64,000 nucleotides of DNA from Ignavibacteriae bacterium HGW-Ignavibacteriae-4. Its GTDB lineage: Bacteria; Bacteroidota; Ignavibacteria; Kapaibacteriales; UBA2268. Positions within the stretch are counted from its first letter, which is position 1. Each line of letters opens with the position of its first letter. Location: positions 1 to 64,000 of the forward strand of contig PGYR01000012.1 of assembly GCA_002839765.1 (NCBI GenBank). The letters run 5' to 3'. The notes under the pieces were generated by a model. That model did not search any database, was not told the DNA's origin, and worked only from the letters and a program-made list of their open reading frames with translations. Made by a program: the position numbers and the translations under genes. Below, piece after piece: positions 27,155 through 36,049 of this stretch.

Positions 27155-27155
27155 C

Positions 27156-28004
27156 ATGAAATATATTTCTACTTTATTAATAGCGATCTTTTTTCCTATA
27201 TTGTTAGCTTCACAAACTTGGCAACGAAAAACAGAAGTAGTAGAGCCACCATTACAATTGTTTCAGAGTACTTATGCTTACGCACTACCAACTGCTGAAA
27301 CTTTGAAAAAGGGTGATTATCTATATGGGATTTCTCATAGGTTTACTGTACCCGTATCTTCTGGATTTGAGCAGTTATTTGGTATAGATGGTCCTGTTAT
27401 AAATATGATGAACTTGGGATATGGATTAACAGACGATATTTTCTTAAATCTAGGTAGAAGTAACAAAGAATCACAATGGTGGTTCGAGACAAAATATAAA
27501 GCGATAGAAATAAGAAATGAATCTTTACCAATTTTAGTTAGTTTATTAGGTGGTGTGGCATACTCTAGCAGACCCACTTTACTAGGAGGGCAAGTACTAG
27601 AAGCAGGAAGAGATTGGCACTTCTATGGAGTTGCTATTATCAATACATTGATAGAAGATAAGATAGGAATAGGTATAACACCTACTTTCTCATACAATTC
27701 CCATTTGCAATGTCCAGATGTAGTCAATAGTGTTACACTTGGAGCTTATGCTGAGTATTTTATAGATGAAAGGTACAGTATTCTTATTGAAACAAACCCA
27801 ACTATAACTGGCTGGCGAAATCAATATGATTCCTATACTGTAGGTTTCACTATGAATACAGGTGGGCATTTCTTTAAATTCTCAGTTTCCAATAATACAG
27901 CAATTAATATCCAACAATTCAACTCTGGTGCTCAAAGTGCCTTTTTAGGAAGTGGTGAAAATAATAATTTACACTTTGGTTTTCAGATCACAAGAAATCT
28001 ATAA
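27156..28004 (+). CDS. DUF5777 family outer-membrane beta-barrel protein
   Basis: This 282-residue protein has a signal peptide ending FPILLASQTW. The stretch FQSTYAYALPTAETLKKGDYLYGISHRFTVPV and the later NMMNLGYGLTDDIFLNLGRS agree with the DUF5777 barrel family. It ends NNNLHFGFQITRNL, aromatic-rich as in outer-membrane barrels. The function of the family is unknown. It closes the YceI pair and is followed by a strong terminator and then the nirK promoter, so the upstream four or five envelope genes and nirK-nirV-sco are separate transcription units placed head to tail. Confidence 0.78.
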   Translation: MKYISTLLIAIFFPILLASQTWQRKTEVVEPPLQLFQSTYAYALPTAETLKKGDYLYGISHRFTVPVSSGFEQLFGIDGPVINMMNLGYGLTDDIFLNLGRSNKESQWWFETKYKAIEIRNESLPILVSLLGGVAYSSRPTLLGGQVLEAGRDWHFYGVAIINTLIEDKIGIGITPTFSYNSHLQCPDVVNSVTLGAYAEYFIDERYSILIETNPTITGWRNQYDSYTVGFTMNTGGHFFKFSVSNNTAINIQQFNSGAQSAFLGSGENNNLHFGFQITRNL

Positions 28005-28026
28005 ACCCGCTATCCTTTTATAAATC

Positions 28027-28062
28027 AAAAGTCTATTGCCAATCGCCATAGACTTTTTTTTT
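28027..28062 (+). terminator. Intrinsic terminator between the DUF5777 gene and nirK
   Basis: AAAAGTCTAT pairs with ATAGACTTTT around an 11-nt loop and is followed by nine T. Confidence 0.88.
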
Positions 28063-28098
28063 GTTTTCGATTTATTTAAGACAAAAAGCTCTTTTTTC

Positions 28099-28130
28099 TT
28101 TGAATTTAATAATACAATTTTTTAAATTTG
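28099..28130 (+). promoter_or_regulatory. Promoter of nirK
   Basis: TTTG (28099-28102), a 20-bp spacer, then TAAATTTG (28123-28130) match the Bacteroidota promoter TTTG-N19/20-TAnnTTTG. It lies between the upstream terminator and the nirK start, 38 bp before the first ATG. Confidence 0.7.
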
Positions 28131-28148
28131 TTCAAGATTTGAAACAAA
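28127..28148. promoter_or_regulatory. Possible CRP/FNR-type operator upstream of nirK
   Basis: TTTGTT-N10-AACAAA is a perfect 6-bp dyad spread over 22 bp, the geometry of CRP/FNR-family sites. It overlaps the -7 box, which would suit repression more than activation. In AT-rich DNA such a dyad can arise by chance, so this is a weak call. Confidence 0.3.
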
Positions 28149-28168
28149 AGTAATTTTTTAATTATTGT

Positions 28169-29653
28169 ATGGGGTTCGAAATGAGTTTAAGTAAGATAAA
28201 AGTATCCGTGTCATCAATGTTGGTGCTGTTTGTAGCATTATTTTTTACGTCATGTGATGGTGGTAAAAGTGACTATAATCCAGCAAATGAGAAAGTAGTT
28301 GGTGAAAATATAGCCGAGCTAACATTACCTCCTAATGTACCTGCACCTATTGATCCGCATAGAGCAGCTACGAAGCAAATCGTTAACATGGAAGTATTGG
28401 AACACGAAGGAACAATGACTGATGGTGTAACATATACTTATTGGACATTTGGCGGTAGTGTACCAGGTAAATTCATTAGAATAAGAGAAGGTGATGAAGT
28501 AGAATTTCACTTAAAAAATCATCCTGATAATAAATTTGCACACAATATCGATTTACATGCTGTAACTGGACCAGGTGGTGGAGCTGCATCTTCATTTACT
28601 GCACCAGGACACGAAACAGTTTTCTCATTCAAAGCATTAAATCCAGGTCTTTTTGTATATCACTGTGCGACAGCACCAGTAGGTATGCATATTGCAAATG
28701 GTATGTATGGTATGATATTGGTTGAACCAAAAGGCGGTTTACCTAAAGTAGATAAAGAATATTATATAATGCAAGGTGATTTCTATACTTCAGGTAGAAC
28801 TGGAGAAGCAGGACACCAATCATTTGATATGGATAAAGCATTAGCTGAAAATCCTGACTACGTTGTATTCAACGGTTCAGTTGGTGCTATTGCTGGCGAC
28901 AACTCATTGAAAGCCAAAGTAGGTGAAACAATTAGACTATACGTAGGTAACGGTGGGCCAAACTTGGTATCATCTTTCCACGTAATTGGTGAGATATTCG
29001 ACGAAGTTCACGTAGAAGGTGGAACTGCAATCAATAAGAACGTACAAACTACTTTGATACCAGCCGGTGGAGCAGCTATTGTTACTTTCAAAGTAGAAGT
29101 ACCAGGTAGTTTACACTTAGTTGATCACTCAATATTCAGAGCATTTAACAAAGGTGCATTGGGATCAATTGCTGTTTCGGGAGATGAAGACAAGAAAGTA
29201 TATAGTGGAATGCTAGAAGATAAAGTTTATATGGCTGAAGGTGGTCGTTCATTAACTTTACCATCTGCTAAAGGAGCAACTGAGAAACTTGCAGGTAGCA
29301 AAGCGGAAAGAATCGAAATGGGTGCCAATGTATTCAAACACCTATGTCAAGCATGTCACCAAGCTGATGCAAAAGGTATGAAAGGCGTATTCCCACCACT
29401 AGCAAATTCTGATTATTTTGCAAATGATCCTAACAAAGCTATAGACGCTATTGTGCATGGATTATCTGGTAAGATTACAGTTAATGGTGAAGTATTCAAT
29501 AGTGCGATGCCTGCTCAATCACTAAGTGATGAAGAAGTTGCAAACGTGGTAACTTACGTACTTAATAACTTTGGTAACAAAGGTGGAGAAGTATCTCCTG
29601 AACAAGTTAAAAAAGTAAGAGCTTCGGGTACTGCGGGTAAAGGCGGTCACTAA
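28169..29653 (+). CDS. nirK: Copper-containing nitrite reductase NirK with C-terminal cytochrome c domain, lipoprotein
   Basis: This enzyme reduces nitrite to NO in the periplasm. The 494-residue protein has a lipobox cysteine (FFTSC, about residue 29). Two cupredoxin domains carry all copper ligands: type 1 H125, C166, H174, M179 (HNIDLHAV and [16 protein letters not shown]) and type 2 H130, H165, H320 (LVDHS). The catalytic D128 and H271 (FHVIG) are also present. The short loop between C166 and H174 is that of the compact class II type. Residues ~380-475 are a fused class I cytochrome c with CQACH (393-397) and a likely Met ligand M447 (SAMPAQ), an internal electron donor. A second ATG at 28181 (MSLSKIKV) also gives an intact signal peptide and may be the true start. 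It is followed after 8 bp by the nirV-like gene. Confidence 0.96.
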   Translation: MGFEMSLSKIKVSVSSMLVLFVALFFTSCDGGKSDYNPANEKVVGENIAELTLPPNVPAPIDPHRAATKQIVNMEVLEHEGTMTDGVTYTYWTFGGSVPGKFIRIREGDEVEFHLKNHPDNKFAHNIDLHAVTGPGGGAASSFTAPGHETVFSFKALNPGLFVYHCATAPVGMHIANGMYGMILVEPKGGLPKVDKEYYIMQGDFYTSGRTGEAGHQSFDMDKALAENPDYVVFNGSVGAIAGDNSLKAKVGETIRLYVGNGGPNLVSSFHVIGEIFDEVHVEGGTAINKNVQTTLIPAGGAAIVTFKVEVPGSLHLVDHSIFRAFNKGALGSIAVSGDEDKKVYSGMLEDKVYMAEGGRSLTLPSAKGATEKLAGSKAERIEMGANVFKHLCQACHQADAKGMKGVFPPLANSDYFANDPNKAIDAIVHGLSGKITVNGEVFNSAMPAQSLSDEEVANVVTYVLNNFGNKGGEVSPEQVKKVRASGTAGKGGH

Positions 29654-29661
29654 AAATCATT

Positions 29662-30444
29662 ATGATTAGATTAACTTATATATTAATATCATTTATTTTA
29701 CTTGCGGGTAGCTCTGTGATTATGGCAGAGCCCCAAAGTAAAATCGAATGGATTTCTATCCCTTCGGGTAAGTTCTATCCATTCTTTGCAGATACAATTA
29801 AACCCATCGAAATAGATGGGTTTTTTATTTCTTCAACTCAAATAACAAATGCACAATTTCTAAGGTTTGTGAAGACAAATCCAAAATGGAGACGCAGCAA
29901 AATAAAAGCAATATTTGCAGAAAGTAATTATTTGGGATATTGGGAATCGGATACAGTTTTAGGAAAAGATGCTCCACCAAATGCACCAGTAGTAATGGTG
30001 TCTTGGTTTGCAGCTAACGCATACAGCAAATGGGTAGGTGGACGATTAGCGGATATGAGCGAATGGGAGTATGTAGCAAGTGCAAGTACAACTAAGTTGA
30101 ATGCTTATAATGACAACTCTTTTTCCACAATACTATTACGAATGTATGAGAAACTTCCAAAAATACCACTACCAAATGTAGGTGAGAAATTTAAAAATGC
30201 CTATGCTGTATATGATATGCACGGTTTAGTTTGGGAATGGACTAGAGATTTCAACTCTGTGATAGTATCTACAGATTCTAGAGAAAAGACTAATCAAGAC
30301 GGTAAACTCTTTTGTGCGGCGGGTAGTATAGGTAATGTTGACCCTTCTAATTATTCTGCGTTTGTAAGGTATTCTATGTGGAGCAGTTTACAAGCAAAAT
30401 TTTGTTTAAGAAACTTGGGATTCAGATGCGTAAAGGACAAATAA
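29662..30444 (+). CDS. nirV: Formylglycine-generating-enzyme-fold protein, NirV-like
   Basis: This 260-residue exported protein has a signal peptide (LISFILLAGSSVIMAEP). It has the FGE-sulfatase/SUMF1 fold signatures FFISSTQITNAQFLRFV (about 53-69), PVVMVSWFAANAYSKWVGGRLADMSEWEYVA (about 109-139) and GFRCVKD at the C-terminus. In many denitrifiers a protein of this fold, NirV, is encoded directly after nirK; its role is not established. The copper-binding cysteine pair of true formylglycine-generating enzymes was not recognised, so sulfatase activation is unlikely. The 3' end overlaps the sco start by 19 bp, giving tight coupling. Confidence 0.85.
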   Translation: MIRLTYILISFILLAGSSVIMAEPQSKIEWISIPSGKFYPFFADTIKPIEIDGFFISSTQITNAQFLRFVKTNPKWRRSKIKAIFAESNYLGYWESDTVLGKDAPPNAPVVMVSWFAANAYSKWVGGRLADMSEWEYVASASTTKLNAYNDNSFSTILLRMYEKLPKIPLPNVGEKFKNAYAVYDMHGLVWEWTRDFNSVIVSTDSREKTNQDGKLFCAAGSIGNVDPSNYSAFVRYSMWSSLQAKFCLRNLGFRCVKDK

Positions 30445-31055
30445 TAGCAATAGTACTATTCACTATTTTCCTAATTTCTGGCTGTTCTGACGATGAAGCT
30501 TTAGATATGGACAAATTCAAAAAAGAGAATGCTTATGAAGGTGATGAATTTGCACCTTCAGAAGAATCTATTTTCAACTTGACTAGTGATTGGGAGAATC
30601 AGAATGGTGATACAGTTCAATTAAAAGTAGTAGCAGGAAAGCCAACAATATTGGCAATGATATATACTCATTGTGAGTATTCATGCCCTCTAATTACTGC
30701 AGATATGAAACAGTTACACAATTTGATTCCAGAAAAAAGACGAGACCAAGTTAACTTCCTAATAGTAAGTATAGACCCAATACACGACAGACCTGACACA
30801 CTTTCTAGGTTTATGAAGAAAGAACAGATGGATGAAAAATACTGGACAATGTTAACGGGGACTGAAACTAAAATTCGAGAATTAGCAGCTGTTTTAGGTT
30901 TCAAATACAAGAAATCATCATTGATGGATTACGCACATTCTAATTTGATTACTGTACTTAATCCCAAAGGTGAGATTATAGAACAGATAAATGGTTTTGG
31001 AAGTGATAAAAAGAAAATAATTGAAAAAGTTTTGAAATATACTAATGAGGATTAG
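30426..31055 (+). CDS. SCO1/SenC family copper chaperone lipoprotein
   Basis: This ~209-residue thioredoxin-fold protein delivers copper to cuproenzymes in the periplasm. The ORF track opens at 30378, but the ATG at 30426 gives a proper lipoprotein signal (MRKGQIIAIVLFTIFLISGC) and is preferred. The copper ligands of the family are present: CxxxC as CEYSC (C83, C87) and a distal histidine H171 in DYAHSNLI. SIDPIHDRPDTL is also typical. Being downstream of nirK and overlapping nirV, it most likely loads copper into NirK, although SCO proteins also serve cytochrome oxidase and nitrous-oxide reductase, none of which is in the window. Confidence 0.92.
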   Translation: MRKGQIIAIVLFTIFLISGCSDDEALDMDKFKKENAYEGDEFAPSEESIFNLTSDWENQNGDTVQLKVVAGKPTILAMIYTHCEYSCPLITADMKQLHNLIPEKRRDQVNFLIVSIDPIHDRPDTLSRFMKKEQMDEKYWTMLTGTETKIRELAAVLGFKYKKSSLMDYAHSNLITVLNPKGEIIEQINGFGSDKKKIIEKVLKYTNED

Positions 31056-31057
31056 AT

Positions 31058-32320
31058 ATGAAAAAGATTATAATAATAAGTTTTGTTATGTTTGGTATGA
31101 TAATAAGTTCTACAGGGTTATTAGCTAAGTTCTCTTTAAATGGTCAATTCAAGCCTAGATATGAGTACAGAGATGGGTATAAACTGCTGACGAATGATGA
31201 TTTATTTCCAGCTTCATTTGTTTCACAGAGAACAAGATTAAATTTTGATTATTCAAATAGTAATATAACATCTAGAATTTCTGCCCAAGATGTCAGAGTA
31301 TGGGGTGATGAAGTTCATCTGAAAAATACACCAAGTATCGCACTGCACGAAGCATGGGTAGATTTGAAATTAGATACCATGATCAGCTTAAAAGTAGGTC
31401 GCCAAGAGTTAGTCTATGATGATCATAGAATACTAGGTAATGTAGATTGGGCACAAGAAGGAAGAAGTCATGATGCATTTGTAGGTAAATACGAATCAAG
31501 CAATATGAAAATCCACTTAGGCGGTGCATTCAATCAAAGTGGTCAAAATTTATTTAGTACTAATTACGCTATGAAAAACTACAAAGGTATGGGATTCTTA
31601 TGGTTCGAGAATATAATTGATACTAATATGAGATTTACTTTACTTGGTATTACTGATGCATTTCAAGAGAATGACACAAATAATTATAATTATTTCCGTT
31701 ACACATTTGGTGGTAATTACTACTATACATCACAATCTTTAGAAATACAGGGTACAGGATACTATCAACTAGGACAGACTGTAAAAGCACAAGATATCTC
31801 TGCTTATATGTTCTCGTTACAAGCTCATTATAAATTCAATGGATTCAAAGTCGGAGCTGGCATTGATTATCTTTCAGGTAATGATTCGGAAAACCCAGGA
31901 ACTAACGAATATACAGCTTTCAATACACTTTACGGTACGAACCACAAATTCTATGGTTTGATGGATCACTTCATAGATATACCAGCAAATACAGCTGGAG
32001 GTGGATTAGTGGATATTTATGCTAATATAAAATATGATTTTATGTCTAAGTGGAATGCCAATTTGGACTTCCACAGCTTTTCATTAGAAAAAGCAATAAT
32101 CAATCCAATTACTTCATCACTAACAGAAAAAGGACTAGCAAGTGAAATTGATTTAGTATTAACACATACCTTATCGAGTGATATAAAATTCCAAATTGGT
32201 TATTCATACTTAATACCTGCTGATGCTTTAAAAATAGTACAAGGCAGACCAAATGGAGAAAACTCACAATGGCTATGGGCTATGTTAATAGTAACGCCGG
32301 AGTTTTTCTCTTCTAACTAG
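31058..32320 (+). CDS. Alginate-export-type outer-membrane beta-barrel protein
   Basis: This 420-residue barrel has a signal peptide (FVMFGMIISSTGLLA). FSLNGQFKPRYEYRDGY, FVSQRTRLNFDYS and SARISAQDVRVWGDE-like segments at the N-terminus, with LKVGRQELVYDDHRILGNVDW (about 107-127), follow the alginate-export (AlgE-like) domain as found in many Bacteroidota porins of unknown substrate. Real alginate export is not implied. It is the last gene of the nirK-nirV-sco unit (2-bp gap) and ends at a terminator, so it may pass nitrite or serve as an anion channel for this module. Confidence 0.82.
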   Translation: MKKIIIISFVMFGMIISSTGLLAKFSLNGQFKPRYEYRDGYKLLTNDDLFPASFVSQRTRLNFDYSNSNITSRISAQDVRVWGDEVHLKNTPSIALHEAWVDLKLDTMISLKVGRQELVYDDHRILGNVDWAQEGRSHDAFVGKYESSNMKIHLGGAFNQSGQNLFSTNYAMKNYKGMGFLWFENIIDTNMRFTLLGITDAFQENDTNNYNYFRYTFGGNYYYTSQSLEIQGTGYYQLGQTVKAQDISAYMFSLQAHYKFNGFKVGAGIDYLSGNDSENPGTNEYTAFNTLYGTNHKFYGLMDHFIDIPANTAGGGLVDIYANIKYDFMSKWNANLDFHSFSLEKAIINPITSSLTEKGLASEIDLVLTHTLSSDIKFQIGYSYLIPADALKIVQGRPNGENSQWLWAMLIVTPEFFSSN

Positions 32321-32347
32321 ATTCAAACTAAGGTATATAGAATTATT

Positions 32348-32378
32348 AAAAGCAGGCATCAATTGTCTGCTTTTTTTT
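32348..32378 (+). terminator. Intrinsic terminator of the nirK operon
   Basis: AAAAGCAG pairs with CTGCTTTT around an 11-nt loop, followed by a T run. Confidence 0.85.
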
Positions 32379-32478
32379 AATATGTAACTTTTCTTATATT
32401 CAACTGTTTCTTAATCTCAACTAAATAAAAGAATTAGATTTAGTTGTAATCTTTATTGAAATATCAGGGCAGTTTAAA

Positions 32479-35457
32479 ATGAAAAAATTCATACTAATCC
32501 TAATATCAACTATCTTGTTAACCGTTAGTCTAACGGCTCAATTCAAAGTTGTTCAAAGTAACCCTAATAATTATAGTTTTAATATTACAGAAAATGCACA
32601 CCAACTCACGGATGGCTCGAGTAGAATGCAAGCCACTGCCATTTGGAATAATAGTTCAATACCTGGTTTCGAGAATATACACTTAAATGTCAATTTCTTA
32701 GTTGAAGCTGAATATTATTTAGGCTATAAAGATTTAGAAGGAGCTGATGGAATCGTTTTTGTATTACAATCTGCAGGTGATGATAAACTAGGTAGTATGG
32801 GTGTTGGGATGGGTTATGCAGCAAATCCAGATGATGGTAATAAGAAAATAGCGCCATCATTGGGAGTTGAAATGGATACACATTACAATCCGGTATTGTT
32901 ACCTCTACCGATAGATGATAACCCCGAGGATCACTTTGAGTATCTTATAAATGGTGAACTTATGAATAAAGTAGGGTTAGAGATAAGCGCAAAAGAAGAT
33001 TTAAATGGTACCCCCTTAAACATTGAAGATAGTACGTTCCATTGTGTTAAATTCTTTTGGAATAGCGCAAATAAAGAACTTTCAAGTTATCTTGACGGTC
33101 AATTCAGAAAGAAGGAAACTTTTGATGGTGTTATAAATAATTCATTAACTTCTATTCTCCAAACTGACCTAGTAAACTGGGGATTTACTACTGGCACAGC
33201 TAATCTTGACAATATTCATATGGTTAGATTCGACAAAATAACAAGAGGTGATGAGGCTTGTTTTGTTGAGATTTATAAAGAGTCTACGTATGATGTATCT
33301 AACCCAAATTGCGGATTCAAAGGAATAACTATATGCAAAAACAATCCTGAAAATAAAATAAATTTACACATAGCCACAACGCAACTACCAATCAATAGAA
33401 TAGAATGGGAGTCAAAAAATAACACGACAATTATAACACCAATAAACTTAGGGCAAGACAAAGTCAATTTGCAAATGAAAGATAATGATGTAATTGAAGT
33501 TACTGTTTTTTATTCAAATGGATGTGTAGCTAAAGATGAATTTGTAATCTATTCAAAAGATATAGAAATAATAAGCAATAAAGACACAATTATATTGTGC
33601 CAAACTGATGAAGTTGAAGTTGATTTAGATTTAAAAATTAATGGCGAAACAGTTGATAATTCTGATGGTGTAAATTGGAGTTGGACGAATACAGAGTATA
33701 TAGTAAATCAGGGGGAGTTAACTGACAAAGTTCAAATAAATTTGAAAAATAGAAAGTCAGATACAATCAGATTTGTTGTGACTGTCGAGGAATCAGATAG
33801 TTTGTCTAATAGATGTGTAGACGAAGTAACCATAACAGTGATAGTGAACAATTATTATTTCAATGAAAAAATGACCTACTCACCATGCAATGATACAGCA
33901 TATATTGAATTTGAGGTATTTGAAGATGAAGCATTAACAACACCTCTACCAAATGTAAAAATCAAAAAAGCAAGTTGGATATCTCCAAACTCAATTAATG
34001 ATTATATAAACGGAATTGTACCAAATGGATTAACTGCAACTGTTGTTACGGAAGGCAAATATGAAATCAAAATAGATATGACAAATGGGTGCCATATAAC
34101 CAAATCAGTAAATACCAACTTTTCGAAAGTCGATTTAGATTTAATCCCCGGTAATCTTAAGTTTTGTAGAAATGATAGTATATCAGTAGAATCTAAAGTA
34201 GAAGCAATTAAATATCTTTGGTCTACTGGTGATACAACAAAAGGTATCGAGATTTGGAAAGCTGGGGAATATACTCTAGAAATAGTGACTAACGCAGGAT
34301 GTCAATTCTATGATACTCTGGAAGTAGTTGTGCTTCCCGATATAGAATTCAATATAGTTGGTGATTCTATAATTTGTAATGACAGAGATTTCGTTACATT
34401 GAAATCAGACAAGCCTTTTGAAAAATATCAATGGTCAAATGGAAGCTCCGCTGATAGTATTGAAATAGATACTCCCGGTCTTTATTGGTTGAAAGTGACT
34501 AATGTGGATGGTTGCAGTGCTTACGATGAAATAATTATTACTAATAATGGTGTAAATACAAGACAAGACATTGACTATCCTGATACTATAAACATAGGCA
34601 AAGTATATTATGAAGACAATTTCAAATTCAAGGTTAATTTAAAAAATAAAGGGTCAGAACGAATTAGCATTACTTCTAAATTTAATGGTACGATAAATAG
34701 TTTTGAACTAAGTGATAGTACAAATCTTGTATTCCCCATTAATCCTAATGAATTAGGAGCTTATAGCGATAGTGTAGTGTTTGTAGTGGAACAGAATTGC
34801 CCGGATACTTTCTACGTTTATGTAATAGGGAGTGTTTTCACTAAAGTTGTTTTGGAGTTACCTCAAGTAATTGCATCTCCAGGAGAACAAACTTATTTAC
34901 CAATTAAACTAAGAAGCAAAATAAGTTTTGATGATAATTACACTTTTGATTTGAATTATGATAGTGATATTATTTACTTAGTAGGCAGTTCAAACCCTAT
35001 AAACTTCACTAGAGATTGGCGCTTGAATGGGAGTGAGCAAATAATAGAGAATCCTTCTGGAACTGTTCTATTAATGGATTTATCAGAAAAAGCAATTACA
35101 GTCGATACTTTATTATGGGAAAACAAATTCATCGAGAGTGAAATAATAAATGGCTGGATTAGATTAGATACAATCTGTGTTCACGAATACAGAGTAATAG
35201 AGATAAATTATGAGAAGGTAGATGCTTTTTATAATCTGGACAAAGATAAGTTAGTAATTCAAAAAATTGGTTCTGATGAAGCTTCTGAAATCGAAGTTAG
35301 TATATCTAGTTTGAGTGGCGTATCTGTTCTTACAAAGAATACAACTATAACAGACACTAAAGAACTCGATTTATCGAACCTAACCGCAGGTGTTTATTTT
35401 GTAAAAATAGAATTCAATGGATTAAGTAATCTATATAAATTCATAAAGATGTATTAA
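32479..35457 (+). CDS. L-type lectin-domain surface adhesin with T9SS sorting domain
   Basis: This 992-residue exported protein has a signal peptide ending VSLTAQF. Residues ~20-250 resemble an L-type (legume-like) lectin: AYWNN-like ATAIWNNSSIPGF, GADGIVFVLQ, GVEMDTHYN and a late HCVKFFWNSANKELSSYLDGQ. From about 270 to 700 there are Ig-like or gliding-motility-type modules built on C-x-n-W-S-x-G and G-x-Y-x-[LV]-x-V patterns (YLWSTGDTTKGIEIWKAG, YQWSNGSSADSIEIDTPG). The C-terminus, DLSNLTAGVYFVKIEFNG to LYKFIKMY, is a T9SS type A sorting domain. A role in binding glycans or surfaces is likely. It is monocistronic between a terminator and the convergent ruvC gene. Confidence 0.82.
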   Translation: MKKFILILISTILLTVSLTAQFKVVQSNPNNYSFNITENAHQLTDGSSRMQATAIWNNSSIPGFENIHLNVNFLVEAEYYLGYKDLEGADGIVFVLQSAGDDKLGSMGVGMGYAANPDDGNKKIAPSLGVEMDTHYNPVLLPLPIDDNPEDHFEYLINGELMNKVGLEISAKEDLNGTPLNIEDSTFHCVKFFWNSANKELSSYLDGQFRKKETFDGVINNSLTSILQTDLVNWGFTTGTANLDNIHMVRFDKITRGDEACFVEIYKESTYDVSNPNCGFKGITICKNNPENKINLHIATTQLPINRIEWESKNNTTIITPINLGQDKVNLQMKDNDVIEVTVFYSNGCVAKDEFVIYSKDIEIISNKDTIILCQTDEVEVDLDLKINGETVDNSDGVNWSWTNTEYIVNQGELTDKVQINLKNRKSDTIRFVVTVEESDSLSNRCVDEVTITVIVNNYYFNEKMTYSPCNDTAYIEFEVFEDEALTTPLPNVKIKKASWISPNSINDYINGIVPNGLTATVVTEGKYEIKIDMTNGCHITKSVNTNFSKVDLDLIPGNLKFCRNDSISVESKVEAIKYLWSTGDTTKGIEIWKAGEYTLEIVTNAGCQFYDTLEVVVLPDIEFNIVGDSIICNDRDFVTLKSDKPFEKYQWSNGSSADSIEIDTPGLYWLKVTNVDGCSAYDEIIITNNGVNTRQDIDYPDTINIGKVYYEDNFKFKVNLKNKGSERISITSKFNGTINSFELSDSTNLVFPINPNELGAYSDSVVFVVEQNCPDTFYVYVIGSVFTKVVLELPQVIASPGEQTYLPIKLRSKISFDDNYTFDLNYDSDIIYLVGSSNPINFTRDWRLNGSEQIIENPSGTVLLMDLSEKAITVDTLLWENKFIESEIINGWIRLDTICVHEYRVIEINYEKVDAFYNLDKDKLVIQKIGSDEASEIEVSISSLSGVSVLTKNTTITDTKELDLSNLTAGVYFVKIEFNGLSNLYKFIKMY

Positions 35458-35509
35458 ACTTGAATAAGAAATCATAGTATTAATAAAAAATAATCATTTC
35501 AAAACTTTC

Positions 35510-36049
35510 TTACTTTATTCTATCGGGGTTATCTTTTGCAAATTGTGACCAATCCGAGACTTTCTTCTTGTTTGAAGTGCCTAGCTTTAGACAATGACAA
35601 ATAGCGATTGCTAAAGCATCTGTAGAATCTAAGTACTCAGGTGTTTCGGTAATTCCAAGTATTTTCTTGACCATGAATTGCACTTGCTCTTTACCCGCTT
35701 TACCCTTACCTGTAACAGATTTCTTTATTTCATTTGGAGAATATTCGAATACAGGCAAATCGTTTTGAGCAGCTGATAGTATAGCGGCAGCTCTAGCGTG
35801 TGAGAGTTTGACCAAAGATTGAACATTTTTTGCATAAAAAATAGTTTCAAAAGCACTAATATCAGGGTTAGTTCTTTTTATTATTCTATCAACTGAATCG
35901 TTGAGTATTTTCAATCTACCATTAAAATCATCTGATTGTAGCTTGGCCTTGATTACGCCATACTCAACTAATTTGAAGCTATTTCCCTCCACATCCACAA
36001 CTCCGTAACCGCAGATAACAGAACCGGGGTCTATGCCTATCACCCTCAT
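35510..36049 (-). CDS. ruvC: Crossover junction endodeoxyribonuclease RuvC
   Basis: RuvC resolves Holliday junctions during recombinational repair. The 179-residue protein begins MRVIGIDPGSVICGYGVVDV with the first catalytic aspartate (D7). It continues with FETIFYAKNVQS (catalytic glutamate, about 66-77) and ends its core with DSTDALAIAICH (C-terminal aspartates), so the active site is complete. It overlaps the last base of yebC by 1 bp and is cotranscribed with it. ruvA and ruvB are not in the window. Confidence 0.96.
   Translation of the reverse strand: MRVIGIDPGSVICGYGVVDVEGNSFKLVEYGVIKAKLQSDDFNGRLKILNDSVDRIIKRTNPDISAFETIFYAKNVQSLVKLSHARAAAILSAAQNDLPVFEYSPNEIKKSVTGKGKAGKEQVQFMVKKILGITETPEYLDSTDALAIAICHCLKLGTSNKKKVSDWSQFAKDNPDRIK

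Noticed and set aside
29662-30444. Functional formylglycine-generating enzyme
   Set aside because: Fold motifs are present, but the active-site cysteines were not recognised, and the place after nirK favours a NirV-like role.
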